Shown: positions 33,031-44,446, numbered from the stretch's first letter. The stretch: DNA of 64,000 nt from Conus ventricosus (GCA_018398815.1 CM031602.1:99047378-99111377), one strand, 5' to 3'. The notes: a model not told the origin generated them from the sequence alone. Translations and numbers: made by a program.

Positions 33031-34015
33031 AGGGTCGCCGGGGAGCCCGATCGTTGCCAACATCTTCATGGAGGACTCTAAGCAAAAGGCATGTCCTCCT
33101 TCTATCCCCCCCCCCCCTCCCCCACGTCACGGGGACGCAACATGATGACACTATGGCTCTGCGGAAGAAAGAAGTGGTGGAGGATTTTTTAAAGCCATCT
33201 GAAAAACCAGCACCCTGCCATCAAATCACCGTGAGGTAGAGGAAAACAGCAGTATCCCCATGCTGGACACCCGTATCTCCAAGAGGGTGACTCCCTATAT
33301 TTCAAAGTGTACCGAAAGCCCACACACAGATCAGTACCTCCAGTCTGACAGCCATAAAACCATTGGCACACAAACTGGGGGTGATCAGGACTCTGCGTCA
33401 CCGAGCCAACACCAATCGTTCCACACAAAGAACTGAGAGGGGGGTACTCCACCACCTCCAAGACGTGCTCAGCGTCTCCTAAGTGGGCCTTGGATACTCC
33501 AGGGAGCAAGGAAGATCTCTCCCCCCCTTACCAACAACTGGAGTCCCGCCAAGTCACCATCCCCTATGTTCGAGGGTTACAGACCCCCCTTTCACGTAAG
33601 ATCAGGAAAAACGGGTGGGAGTACATGCCAAGCCATACAACACCATCAGGAACTTGTGGCCCCAAAAGACAAATAGTCAAACTGGACCAATCAGGGCAAT
33701 CTACGAAAATCCCTGCGGTGAATGTGACCATCGTATGTGGGTGAAAACGAAAGTAAACTGAGGTTCCGTGTCAAAGAACACAAGACGGACTCCTCACTGG
33801 TAGGGGAACACGTGATCAGCAACGGACATGTGTTCTCCAGTGACAACATCAATGTCCTGGGCCGGAAGACCAGATGGTTTAGAGAGGGGTGAAGGGGGCC
33901 CCCATCTACATCGCGGCCACCACACCAACCCTAAATGGAGACAGGGGGAGACACATCCTGTCGTCGGTTTACAACTCCCTAGTTCGGTCGCTGACGTGAG
34001 CTCGACCACGGACTT
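33030..34015 (+). pseudogene. Penelope-like element: RT C-half and GIY-YIG domain
   Basis: IGSPGSPIVANIFMEDS (33030-33080) matches the Penelope-type RT motif (MGSPxSPxxANxxME). Then come a proline-rich insertion (C-run at 33107-33122), a PHTDQYLQSDSHKT block (33320-33358) typical of the RT thumb region, and a long linker. The GIY-YIG endonuclease follows: AIYENPCGEC (33696-33725), then, after one shifted base, a YVGET-like sequence and a KEH-type helix. Penelope elements use this nuclease to cut the target. Several frameshifts and a stop-rich linker make this copy inactive. The N-terminal RT is replaced by the minisatellite. Confidence 0.8.
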
Positions 34016-34050
34016 GAGCCCCGAACACAGTTCACCGCGTTGTCGAACAG

Positions 34051-34085
34051 TGCTGAGGAAGACTGCCGGGTAGCCGAAAGCTCCA
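34051..34085 (+). ncRNA. Hammerhead-like motif downstream of the GIY-YIG domain
   Basis: ctgaggaagactgcc then gggtagccgaaag keeps the CUGANGA and GAAA boxes at the position where Penelope-like elements carry hammerhead ribozymes. The stem between the boxes pairs poorly, so this is probably a decayed copy. Confidence 0.35.
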
Positions 34086-34234
34086 CTTTCGCCAATCTAT
34101 CTTGAGAGACCAGGTACGAATGTTTAATCAACCAACAGATTCCCTCGTAAAAAAATGGGAAAAAGGGGAAAAAAGCTACTGATACCAGGAGGGTTATCTT
34201 TACAGTATGCTTATGGAACATCTCGGTCATCAGT

Positions 34235-35485
34235 CAGTCTTTCCCCTGACCGCTGGGGTCGTTGGGAGGACGTGATGGGCAGACACCGTTTTCTCCAGGC
34301 TCTCTGTTGGTGGTGGCTTGAGGAGATCTGGCATGTTCATTTTGGTCCCAGTCCTCTATAATTGTCGGACCACTTTTTCCCTCCCGTCCTCGTCTGCGCC
34401 CTCCTTCAATGGTACCTTGAAGGATGGTTTTGGAGAGGGGGTTGTGACGAATGACGTGGCCAAACCATGCCTCTTCCGTCGTTTGACGGTTGTCAGAAAG
34501 GGTTCGCGGGGGCCCGACTAGCTTAGTGACCAGGTTCCGCACATAATCATTGGTCTTGTGTTCGGGGTAGGGGATGCGGAGTGTTTCCTCAGGCACCTTG
34601 GGCTCAAAAGCCTGGATTCTTCTTTCGTTTCGGCCATCATGTCCATGCCTCGCACCAAAATAAGAGCATCGGACCACTAGTGACTTGTAGAGCCGGATTT
34701 TGTGTGGAATTTGATGTTGCTCTTCCACACTCTGTTCAGTCTGGCCATCGCTGCTGGTGCGAGATGATCCCGATTCGGATTTCTGCTGTGCAGATGCCAT
34801 CTTTTGGGCAAGGTTGCTCCCAAGTACCTGAAGCTGGTTACTTCTTCCAGGGGCTCACCATTCATGGGTATGGGTTTGGGCCCGCTGTTTGTCGTGCTAT
34901 TGACCATGACCTTTGACTTCTCTGTGCTGACCTCCATGCCGTAGGCACTTGCTCTTGTGACAAGTCTGTTTGTGAATCCCGGAGTTCGGTGTTGCTGCCC
35001 CCTGAGGTCGTATCGTCTGCGAAACGAAGGTTGCAGACCGGCCTGCCGCTAATGCTGATGGAAGTTTGGTGTTCTTCAAGGGTCTCTTGCTGATTCTCTC
35101 CAGAAAGATGCTGAAAAGGACTGGAGATAGTAGGTACATTTGCCTGACTCCGACTGTGGTCGGAAGAACTGGCCCTGCTGGGTATTGGAGAAGCACTGTG
35201 CTGCTGGGTGTTTGTAGAGGGCCTGGAGACTTGGGCGAGCCTCTTTCAATGTTGAAGTCTCTGAGAACCTGCCATAGGCCGTTGTGCCACAACCCGGTCG
35301 AATGCTTCTTGAAGTCAATGAAGTTGTGAAGAGGTCTTTTTGGTGTTGTAGATGCTTTTCAATCAGGACTCGGCAGTTGAAAATTTGTTCCACAGTGCTC
35401 CGCCCTCTTCTAAAACCTCTTTTTCTTCTGTTTGCAGTTCCCCCGCCTTGGGTTTCAGTCGGGTTTAGGATGATGCGAAGCATGA
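34235..35485 (-). pseudogene. Reverse transcriptase of the minus-strand non-LTR element
   Basis: The fingers/palm region shows RRKRGFRRGRSTVEQIFNCR near 35420-35360, then IEKHLQHQKDL. The HNF-DFKKAFDRV region has shifted frame near 35320. A VGVRQ box lies near 35150, and the catalytic FADDT box is intact at 35023-35009. Further on come MEVSTEKSKVMVNST (34937-34893), FRYLGATL (about 34845) and the tail RLYKSLVV, with a W-x-GHVIRHN and GTIEGGRRRGRE region (34490-34380). Each block sits in a different frame, so at least five indels separate them. The enzyme copies RNA at the nicked target; this copy cannot. Confidence 0.8.
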
Positions 35486-36364
35486 CTTTGCTGGGGTGGC
35501 TGATCAGAAATTATAGTCCTGTAATTTTGGCATTGTTTTTAGGTTGCCTTTCTTGGGTAAGGGGAAACACCATGAATGGGTCCCCTCATTGCCACTTCTT
35601 TTCTGTCCAGATCTTCTGACAAAGCATTGTTAGTGCCTCTGTGGTCTCTTTCCTCCGTATTTCACAAGCTCAACTGGGGCATTTTCCACCCCGGGATTCC
35701 CTGGGTTCAGACTCTGTATCGCGGCCTCAACCTCCTCCCTTTAGTACTTGGAGACCATTCTCGCTGTCTGCGGGTCGTTGGTTGTCCTTCAAAATGGATG
35801 TGTCCGGGCTGAGCTGGTTATTGTAGAGGCCCTCACAGTATTTCTGTCCCGTCTTCAGGATTTCTTCATTCTCTGTCAGTAGCTTGCCATCCTTATCTTT
35901 GTGACCGCTGTCTTGTCTGGGAAGTCTTAGGGGTCTAGTGTGTTGTAGGTTCTTTGTGGTTCCCTGCTTCCATGCCTTTCTCGATTTCTTCTCACTGCTC
36001 CTCTATCCAATTTTCCTCGGCTGTCTTCATCTTCTTCCTGACTTCTCGTTCACCTGTTGGTACTGCATCCTGGCTTCGTCGCTGGGGTGTTTCATTCCTC
36101 TTAGTTCCCGTCTCTTGTCACATAGATCTTTAAAACCTCATTTGTAACCCAAGGCTGGATCTTCTTTTTGCTTCTTTCCCACAACTTTTTCAGCTGTTGT
36201 AGTTAGCCCTCTTTGATTTATATAGCAAGGGTGTCTACATCGCTCTCCACAAAGTTGGGGCAGCAAACTTCCTGCCTACTTGAGCAAGGAACACCTCTGC
36301 AATTCGGGGTCCTTCAACTTCTCTAGTCAAAAGCGAATGCGGGTTTTTTTTGGACAACGCTTTT

Positions 36365-37150
36365 CATTTTAGCTTGAGCTTGAAGGTTGCCAGACAAGGG
36401 TCGTGATCGCTGCCATGTCGGCGCCTGGGAATGTTCTTGTTTTTGCTGTGTTGATGCTGGACTGTAGCGGTGTGGGGCCAGAATGAAGTCTTGGTTGTGA
36501 ACTTGTCCAGTTGGTGGTGCCAGGTTGTGATCTGGACAGCTTGTGTGGGTGGAGAGTGTTGGCTAGGTAAGTCGATGGCTTTTGGCAAACTCCAGCAGTC
36601 TAAGGCCTCTGTCATTGGTTTCCCCAGTGCCAAATTTTCCTGTGTTCCTGCCTAATTCGGTAAGCATCTGGCCAACCTTGGCATTTCAGACTCCCCGGTT
36701 ATGAGCAGTCTTTCTTTGGCATGTTGCTATGATGGTGTCAATCTGCTCGTAGAACTCCTCGATATCCTTGTCGTCAGGTCGGACATTGGAGCAAGGCCTG
36801 GATGATCGTCAGGTTAAAGGGGTTTTGCAGAGATACGGATGGAAATGATCTGCTTGAAATGGGTGTGCAGCTGATGACACTGCCTACAATTTCTTTCCGT
36901 ACGATGAAGGCCCCCCACACTCATTTTCTTCTCTTCCCCAGAGAGCCAATCTTATGTCCTTTTTTTGTTGTTTCACTGAAGCCAGTCCATCTGACTTCGC
37001 ACAGTCCTATGATATCCCACGATAGTGCTTCAGTTCGGGGTAAGTTCTTGTAGCTTGCCAAAAGGCATAAAGGGTGCGAACATTCCATGTTCCGATGGTT
37101 GTGCTTTGGGTGGTTAGGTTGATGTTTTTCACTCCAGTAGCCCACTTGTC
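36365..37150 (-). pseudogene. APE-type endonuclease of the minus-strand non-LTR element
   Basis: WDIIGLCEVRWTGFSETTKK (37020-36962) gives the catalytic Glu block, with the Asn of the IGTWNVRTLYAF block before it (37095-37060). ISCTPISS follows near 36870. A GSDHDPCLATFKLKLK terminus (36412-36365) holds the Ser-Asp-His of the active site. The GDWNAK-type middle block is not legible. Frameshifts separate the parts. Confidence 0.75.
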
Positions 37151-37771
37151 ACTCCCATCCTGAAGTGAGTAAGTGGGACACCGGGCGTTGTTAATCCGGG
37201 CCCCGACCGATCTGGCTTGGGATTCTTTTTCTTCCCCATCATTCCTTTCAGTGGGCTTGTGAAGCTTGGTGGCGCCCATCTCCTCTCCATGCCAGGCCGC
37301 TAGCCATAGTCTGCAGAATAAGGAGTGTACGCCCTCGGTCATGTACACTTAGCCGTTCAGTCCATCGTGGGTTTCCTTCCGCCCTGGCCCTTGACCGCTT
37401 GCTGCAGCTCTTCCGCCCCGTGGTGCAGTGTAAACACCACCCCCTCATGTTGTTTAGCCCCAGCTGAAAGCGGTTTACCGGGGTGTGGCGCTTGGAGCCA
37501 ACACGTGCTTTAGCCCTCCAGCTGAAGCGGTTTACCCGGGGTGTGGCGCTTGGAGCCAACACGTAAGAGATTTAGGGGTGGGTGGAACATCTACAACCGT
37601 TAAAAGCCAGACAGTTTGAAGTTGGTACGGTGTTTCTGTAAAATTGTACAATAAGGTAGAATTTAATGTTCCTGTGGACAAAAATGTGTTGTTTAGAATT
37701 TCACCCGTTCAGAGAGAGTTCCCCGTTGGGTGTGCACAATTTCTCCTACTAGCGGCTTGTGCAAGTGAGAC

Positions 37772-37773
37772 TC

Positions 37774-37838
<65 letters not shown>

Positions 37839-37855
37839 CCCTCTCTCTCTCTTCC
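37772..37855. repeat. (CT)n microsatellite
   Basis: Interrupted CT tract. Confidence 0.95.
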
Positions 37856-38384
37856 CGGGTGTTTTGATGGATGTGGTGCTGTGTGTATGACTGTCTGACT
37901 CTTAATTTTAAAAAGTTTGGATGCGTGTAACGATTATTTCTTACACACACACCCACACCTGCGGGGAAATTCAAGACATTAGAAACACGATCACCATAAT
38001 CTTTGTATAAAATTTATAGGCACAAAATCAATACACACCCCACAGCGTGCAGATCATATATTTTACATTAACTTTAGATGTCATTTCCAGGAACTTAACC
38101 GTCAGATTTGATACACTCCACGACACAGTATGCAGGTCAGGTCAGGTTTTACATAAACGAAGGTTTCAATAAACAGGGAGCTTTATCCTCAGATATCAAA
38201 ATACGCCACACACAGCCTGCAGATCAAATTTTTCACTTAAACTATTTTTTTATATAACCTCATTGGGATAGACCTCGCTGGCCCCGTCAGTAGTGTCCCA
38301 ACAGACACAGCAACACACTTGGCTGCACCAAGCCCAAGTAGTCTATATTACAAACCAGGGTACCCCACACGGCAAACCCCAGGG
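37856..38384. other. Unassigned spacer
   Basis: AT-rich. Loose repeats of cacaca-gcgtgcagatca and cacagcctgcagatcaaat occur at 38040 and 38210. No gene was recognised. Confidence 0.35.
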
Positions 38385-38735
38385 CCGCCCACGAACACAG
38401 TTGAAGCAAAGTATCACAGGATACAGCAAACTACGCCCCAAAATACCACGAACACAGTTACTTAAAATGAAGTCTCACACGGTAGAGCAAACTACGTCGA
38501 ATACCGATGAACACAGTTGAATTGTAGTTCCACAAAGGGTCAGCAAATTACGCCGAACTACCGATGAACACAGTTGAAATTTTAGTCCACAGGATTTCAG
38601 CAAATTACGCCGAACTACCGATGAACACAGTTGAATTGTGTCCCACAAGGTACAGCAAACTACGTCGAACTACCGATGGACACAGCTGAATTGTATCCCA
38701 CAGGGTACAGCAAACTATGGCGCACTACCGACCAA
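38385..38735. repeat. 57-60-bp minisatellite, about 6 copies
   Basis: Unit contains aactaccgatgaacacagtt, gaattgta, tcccacagggtacagcaaa and ctacg. Copies diverge by small indels. Confidence 0.9.
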
Positions 38736-39327
38736 GCCGTCAGCCTCTCCACGTCACTTGACCGAGACAGCGAAGAACAAAAACAAATACAGTCCCAGGC
38801 CGGACTCTGGCCTCCCCGTATTTCTTTCCCTCTCGCTCCCGTTTTTTGTTACGTCACATACTATCTAATGTACGTTGAAGTCATAATAATTAATTTTTAG
38901 ACTGACGTCACATGACCCATCATTTTTCACGCATCCACACCTGTATTACTTGTTGTTTTTTTCCAGTGCCAGTAAATTAAAACCGTAGTAAGAATCCAAC
39001 ACTCTTCCTTATAATTTTGTTCACGCCCCTAAATTTAGTCTTTTCGTAAAAATCCCTTGGCAAAATAGAATCACTCCCTACTGTTTCAGGAGTTGGTGCT
39101 TATTAACAGAGTCAATACTAACCCACTCATAAAGAAAGTAATAGTATCTGTTTTCTCTGGCAATAACAACGAGTCATGCTGTGGGGTCCCCAATCGAATT
39201 GGCGGAGGGGAAGACATACTCGTTCGGGCAGGTGGTTTAAGTACGGTAGGGACAGACGTTTTTTCAATAGATAAAAGATCTCCCTTGCATCCCTGCTTAA
39301 GTCAGATAATTCCGTCAGATGAGAGAA

Positions 39328-39330
<3 letters not shown>
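38736..39330. other. Unassigned spacer upstream of the receptor
   Basis: Unique sequence with tgacgtca-type words at 38845 and 38905. It could contain promoter sequence for the receptor, but nothing decisive is seen. An open frame of 141 codons (39093-39518) runs through the GA tract. Confidence 0.35.
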
Positions 39331-39381
<51 letters not shown>

Positions 39382-39420
39382 AGAGAGGGGAGAGAGGAGA
39401 GAGAGAGAGAGAGAAGAACA
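39331..39420. repeat. (GA)n microsatellite
   Basis: GA tract with small breaks. Confidence 0.95.
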
Positions 39421-39509
39421 AGTATAACTCTTGGCATTTGATAGCTTTATATGCAATTGACAATGTCGGTGCTGTCTTTATGTTCAGTGCTTTTCTCACG
39501 GTCAGTGGT

Positions 39510-39742
39510 GCAACATGAAGCAAGAATGCATGAATTTTGCCGATGAAGAAGGCTGTACAAAATCACTAAACCATGTAGGAAAGGAGATAGACATAGTCAG
39601 AGGTGCAGCCTTGCATTTTGAGGACGACACTTATTACGTTGATCATGACCATCATCTTCCACCCCCTGCTGTGGTAGTCTTTAATAAGAAGATCTATGGC
39701 AAATTTTCTTTGAACCGCTACCTCTTACAGCTGACAGTGACG
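39510..39742 (+). other. Possible N-terminal exon of the receptor
   Basis: A frame opens after ttttctcacggtcag (ends about 39505). It reads MKQECMNFADEEGC and later DDTYYVDHDHHLPPPAVVVF. It runs up to a second acceptor-like site (tacctcttacag, ends 39730), after which the LDLa part begins in another frame. It could be receptor sequence or chance. Confidence 0.3.
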
Positions 39743-41538
39743 TCAGGGATGAGACCACGTGTGTCCACAGACCCACTTCCAGTGTCCTGGTGATGGTTAC
39801 TGTCTGCCTGTCTTTGTCCTCTGCAATGGCATGAACGACTGTCCGGGTCATGAGGATGAGATGCACTGTGAGCAGTTCACATGTCCAGGGTTCTACCGGT
39901 GCCGGGGTTCTCACGTCTGTCTGCATCCTGACCACGTGTGTGATGGGTTTCTGCATTGTCAACAGCAGGATGATGAACGGTTCTGTAACCACGTGTGTCC
40001 CAACAACTGCATGTGCCAGGGTCTTTCTTTTCATTGCAAGACAGAGTTCAGTGCCAAGAAATTTCCGCATACGTTATTTAGACGCCAGCGGCAGCAGACT
40101 GAAACCTCAACAGTCTGTGGAACAACACCATGCTGGTATTTCTGGCTCTTCAACGTTGTAATCCCACTACTCTCGCTCTTCCACCATTGTCCAACCTGGT
40201 CATTTTTGACGCCAGTCACAACCACATCTCCACACTAACCATAGACATACTAAGATATATGAAACATCTCAAGGTGTTGCTGTTGACAGGTAACCCACTG
40301 ACGGATGTGTTTGAAGGCAACAGATCATCAGAGTCGCAACCCCGCACCAAGTCCAGGAGCTCAATGCAGTTTCCTCACTGACCGTCCTCAACCTGTCACA
40401 GAGTGGCCTGCAGCGGGTGACTGGCAGTTTGCCCACACCACAGCTACAGACACTGGACGTGACAGGATGTGACCTGCACTATCTCCCCCGTCACTGGCTC
40501 ACCCACCAAACCCTGTTACGCTCCGTACATTCAGATGTTCCCACGCTGTGTTGTCCCCAGAACTTACCTGCAGGCTTCGACCTCAAAAATGTCACTCCTT
40601 TCCTTTCTCTTCTCCTCTTGTCGCAGGATACTGGGATCACCTGCTGTACGTGCTGTGACTGTTGTCTTTGCCAGTGTTACCTTGCTGGGCAATGGGTTGA
40701 ACTTAGTTTTCCTCCATCGTGAAGAGAGGAGAAGTATAGGCACAGCACTTAGTGTCTGAGCTTTCTATGTCCAAGTTACTAATGGGGATGTGTATGTTTG
40801 GAGTGTGTGTGGCTGACCAGGTGTACTGGGGCGAGTATGTTTGGGTAGACAGGTGGTGGAGGCAAAGTCACTGGTGTTCCCTGTGCAGCTTTCTGTACTG
40901 TTCAGTGTCCAGGTGTCTGCCTTATCCTGGTGTGTCTGACAGTGGGTCACTGTGTTCACCTGACCAGGCCAGACCTACAGGTGTGGGGCAGCAGGCAGGT
41001 GGTGACCTCCAGCGTCCTGTGTTGGGGAATGGGATTTGTTCTGTCCACCATACTGCATCTTTTGACTTGGACTTTACACCATCAGACCAGTCTGTGTTTC
41101 CCGCTCCCTTTAAGGGGCACCTGGGTGCCCATGACCATGGTTACATGCTGTGGTCATACTGAACACACTGCTGATGGCGTGACAATGGCAGGTCAGGTGT
41201 ACATCTACATCATCGTTCACACTAACCCCGTTGTGTTTTTGGTCAACTCTAAAAAATCACATCACTTGGACTCTGCACGCCGCACCATTCCCATCTCAGT
41301 GACTGACGCCTGTGGCTGGTTCCTGGTGGATGTTCTGGTGCTGCTGATGCCCACACTCAACGTCGTGCCTGAAGACATCCGCTCTGCTGGGACAGCCTTT
41401 GTCTTGCCATTCACTATGGCGATTAGTCCGGCCCTCTATATGCTGAACGTGGCCTTGGAACGACGCAGACACACCCAGATACAACGTGTGCTGCAACGTC
41501 TAAGAAACGGGTCAAAGGCAAGTAGAAAGAGGCAATGA
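39743..41538 (+). pseudogene. GRL101-like LDLa/LRR G-protein-coupled receptor, frameshifted
   Basis: The ectodomain has two complete LDLa repeats, each with six Cys (39762-39869 and 39882-39986), and a Cys-rich LRR cap (CPNNCMCQGLSFHC, to 40037). At least three leucine-rich repeats follow (LVIFDASHNHISTL at about 40200, LTVLNLSQSGLQRV at about 40380, LQTLDVTGCDLHYLP at about 40450), then a Cys-Cys cap (about 40550). TM1 carries the class A Gly-Asn pair (VTLLGNGLNLVFL, about 40680-40720). TM2, with ADQVYWGEYVW after it, lies at 40760-40850. TM6 and TM7 (41290-41455) end SPALYML where class A usually has NPxxY. The tail is basic (RRRHTQIQRVLQRLRNGSK). The layout matches the snail receptor GRL101 and relaxin-type LGRs. 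At least five frame changes occur, but the last 200 codons are open. No introns are evident in the LDLa-TM7 part. Confidence 0.75.
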
Positions 41539-42590
41539 AAAGACAAGCCTGCGCTTATGAAACATCCACTCACTGGCAGGACACGTTTTCCAACTGATGA
41601 AAAATACTAATAAAATGATAACGCCCATAGTTCACATAAATCAGTGAAATTGTTCCCACAAGATGTCTGCCTCTGGATCAGAATGTATAGAGGTTTCAAG
41701 AATGGTCCACGTTCTTGCCACTTCTTGCTGATTAAAAAAAAGACAATGCCAACAGCAATGTGTCTTGTGTTTTGAACAGATGCCTTCATTCTGTATGTTG
41801 TGATGTCTTGTCAGGTCATAAATTTCTTTCATTTCATGCCATCATGACCTATGCCTAGTTGGGCTGCCTGCATGTTGTCGTCACGTGCAGTATAATACCT
41901 TGCTTGAGTGGAGATATGTTTTGGCATAATGTTATGGAATTGTGTCGTCATGTGTCGTGTGTAATGTGTCATTGCTTGCAATGAGATGGTTCTGTAGTAT
42001 TGTCATGGCTTTTTGTCATGCGCTGTGTATTATAACACATTATTTGTATTCAGATGTGTTGTGCTGTGCTGTCATGCACAACGTTTCATGTGTTTACTTA
42101 GACACTTACATGATCTAAGATTATCCTGGGTAAAAACGATGCAAAATTTTAAAGACTTAAATGATGGACACCGCCGTCACTTTTGCTAAATATTTGACTC
42201 AGATTCTACTTGGAATGATTCCATATTGGAATAATTCCAACTCTCGAATATTGAATATTTTGTGTGCATAAGCAAGACGACTTTGATTCTACATACTAGT
42301 TTATGGAATTACTTTAAGAAAATGAAGTTAAGTTACCCAGAAATTTGAAGTCTGCTGTCCGGGTGGGTGATGTAGCGACTTTGTAAATGTACTGACAGTC
42401 AGGTCTTTCACTTCCGTACAAAATATTTAATAGCCTCTTTGACTTAACCGATATAGTTAATCAGTGAATCTGTAAACTGTCTATAAAGTGGGAAAGCGTA
42501 CACTTATATTTCAAATGACCTTACAAACGTCTGTTAACAGAACGAACTGCTCATATGATGTTTCATCTTCTATGTCACTCCAGTGCCATT
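41539..42590. other. Receptor 3' region and unassigned sequence
   Basis: An AATAAA at about 41611-41616 could end the receptor transcript. The rest is AT-rich with TGT-rich words (41880-42120) and no coding match. Confidence 0.45.
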
Positions 42591-42591
42591 A

Positions 42592-43262
42592 CTCCCATGC
42601 GCTCCATCCTGGCTCCCCTCCCACAGTGATGGATGGCTTGTCCCGCCACACCCGGCACAGGTGCGCGCATTGATTTATGCTGGCTTCCCTCCCACATGAT
42701 GGCTGCTTATCCCGCCACACCCCGGCACAGGTGCGTGCATTGATCCATCCTGGCTCCCCTCCACAGTGGCTTGTCCCGCCACACCCGGCACAGGTGCGTG
42801 CATTGATTCATCCTGGCTCCCTCCCACAGTGGCTTGTCCCGCCACAACCCGGCACTGTGCGTGCATGATCATCCTGGCTCCATCCCACAGTGGCTTGTCC
42901 CGCCACACCCCGGCACAGGTGCGTAGCATTGATTCATGCCTGGCTCCCCTCCCACGTGGCTTGTCCCGCCCACCCCGGCACAGGTGCGGCGATGATTCAC
43001 CTGGCTCCCCTCCCACAGTGGCTTGTCCGCCACAGCCCGGCCAGGTGCGTGCATTGATTCATCCTGGCTCCCCTCCCACAGTGATGGGAGGCTTTTCCCG
43101 CCAACCCCGGCACAGGTGCGTGCGTTGATTCATCCGGCCCCCCCCACAGGGCTTGTCCCGCCACAACCGGCACAGGTGCGTGCATCGATTCACCTGGTCC
43201 CCTCCCACAGTGGCTGTCCCGCCACAGTCTTGCACAGTGCGTGCATTGATCCATGCTACCTG
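42592..43262. repeat. 62-66-bp minisatellite, about 10 copies
   Basis: Unit contains catcctggctcccctcccac, agtggcttgtcccgccaca and cccggcacaggtgcgtgca. Some copies have extra atgatgg. It is GC-rich; reading frames shift between copies. Confidence 0.95.
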
Positions 43263-43512
43263 AGGCTAACGCTCAGCAATTCTGACGAGGGTAAAGGTCT
43301 GCACAAACCTGCCATCCTGTTCATCCCCAGCAGTGCAGACGTTGATGCCAGCTTGTTTTGCTGCCAATTCTTTGATAAATTTGACGTGGGAGAGGGGGGG
43401 GGGGGGGGAGTGGAGTGGAGGCGTCATTTGGCACGTCATCTTGGACACTGTCAGGACAGCAACCCTTTGATGTAATGGACGAAGCAGCACCGTTTCAACT
43501 TTGGTGATGCTG
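43263..43512. other. Short unique stretch with a possible exon
   Basis: The frame EGKGLHKPAILFIPSSADVD then CCQFFDKFDVGE (43290-43390) looks protein-like, but no family is recognised. A G-run follows at 43396-43409. Confidence 0.25.
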
Positions 43513-43517
43513 TTTAT

Positions 43518-43518
<1 letters not shown>

Positions 43519-43612
<94 letters not shown>
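43519..43612. repeat. (GA)n microsatellite
   Basis: Nearly pure GA tract of about 94 bp. Confidence 0.95.
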
Positions 43613-43614
<2 letters not shown>

Positions 43615-43689
43615 TCCAACGGTATCATGAAATAAGGGGAAGAAGATTAAGTTGTGAGATTTACATCTGAACGAGTTCTTCGACAGCTT

Positions 43690-43845
43690 CACGCCGTCGT
43701 CTTAGTCAACTTCACCGCTATTATTGTCCGCCTTGATCAAGTCATGGCACCAACGTCTTCGTCAACTTCACAGCTATTATTGTCCGTCTTAGTCAGCTTC
43801 ACCGCTATTATTGTCCGCCTTGATCAAGTCATGGCACCAAACTCA
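43690..43845. repeat. Tandem repeat, unit about 48/96 bp
   Basis: Units alternate gtcaacttcaccgctattat and tgtccgccttgatcaagtca. The order suggests a 96-bp higher-order unit present about 1.5 times. Confidence 0.8.
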
Positions 43846-43925
43846 TTTGTTCATAGCATGGCCTTCCTCCCGTCCTCCCCGTATCACCCCCACTGTATGT
43901 TATGTCTTATGGAAGTCTGTACAAA

Positions 43926-43981
43926 GAGAGAGAGAGAGAGAGAAGAAGAGAGAGAGAGAGGAGAGGAGAGAGAGGAGAGAG

Positions 43982-44015
<34 letters not shown>

Positions 44016-44022
44016 AGGGAGG
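43926..44022. repeat. (GA)n microsatellite
   Basis: Interrupted GA tract lying within about 70 bp of the next exon's acceptor. Confidence 0.95.
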
Positions 44023-44090
44023 GCCACAAGCCGAAGTTGCACAAAGCGCCTGTTCTTTGGTTTATTTTGTTTTCAATTTTCTGTCGACAG

Positions 44091-44294
44091 ACTGACGCAA
44101 ATCAGTCTATCTCTGAACATCCAAAACCAACAGTGGCACCTGCCACACTAACAACAACAAGAACAATAAACAACAACAACAACAGCAGCAACAACAACAG
44201 CAGTCAAAATGTTTTCAGCGAATACAGAGTACTGCGGACCTGGAAGAAGAAACGTTTGCTGCAAAGACAACAAAAGGACGATATACAAGAATAA
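44091..44294 (+). CDS. Terminal exon, Asn-rich, product unknown
   Basis: A pyrimidine-rich stretch ends ctgtcgacag at 44090, and the frame TDANQSISEHPKPTVAPATL opens directly after it. It continues through a low-complexity Thr/Asn/Ser part (CAA/AAC codon repeats, 44150-44200). The conserved-looking end is NVFSEYRVLRTWKKKRLLQR, then QQKDDIQE and a TAA at 44292. The basic amphipathic tail suggests the C-terminus of a cytoplasmic or nuclear protein. A good polyadenylation signal (AATAAA, 44757-44762) follows at a plausible distance. Upstream exons are not recognised, since the preceding kilobase is mostly repeats. I do not recognise the family. Confidence 0.5.
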   Translation, partial: TDANQSISEHPKPTVAPATLTTTRTINNNNNSSNNNSSQNVFSEYRVLRTWKKKRLLQRQQKDDIQE

Positions 44295-44387
44295 GTTTGT
44301 AGTCATTTTTAGGACAGAGACTGTTTGAGTGAAAATCATGTAACTATTGTTTGAAGGAAAGACTAAGAAAAGCGCCCGCGGAAATTC

Positions 44388-44392
<5 letters not shown>

Positions 44393-44446
<54 letters not shown>

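Larger units (their letters stand above)
34190..37565 (-). mobile_element. Non-LTR retrotransposon with endonuclease and RT, minus strand
   Basis: One element of about 3.4 kb reads right to left: a 5' leader (37565-37160), an APE-type endonuclease (37150-36365), a linker (36360-35490) and a reverse transcriptase with C-terminal tail (35485-34235). Its proteins belong to the RTE-like endonuclease/RT family often annotated as craniofacial development protein 2-like in invertebrates. The leader has a tandem duplication of a unit including gtgttggctccaagcgccac (37440-37560). The other end abuts the Penelope-like element, so one may have inserted beside the other. Confidence 0.8.

Noticed and set aside
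34812..34940. Plus-strand open frames through 34155-36150 as host genes
   Set aside because: They are shadows of the minus-strand RT, whose FADDT and other motifs read clearly on the other strand.
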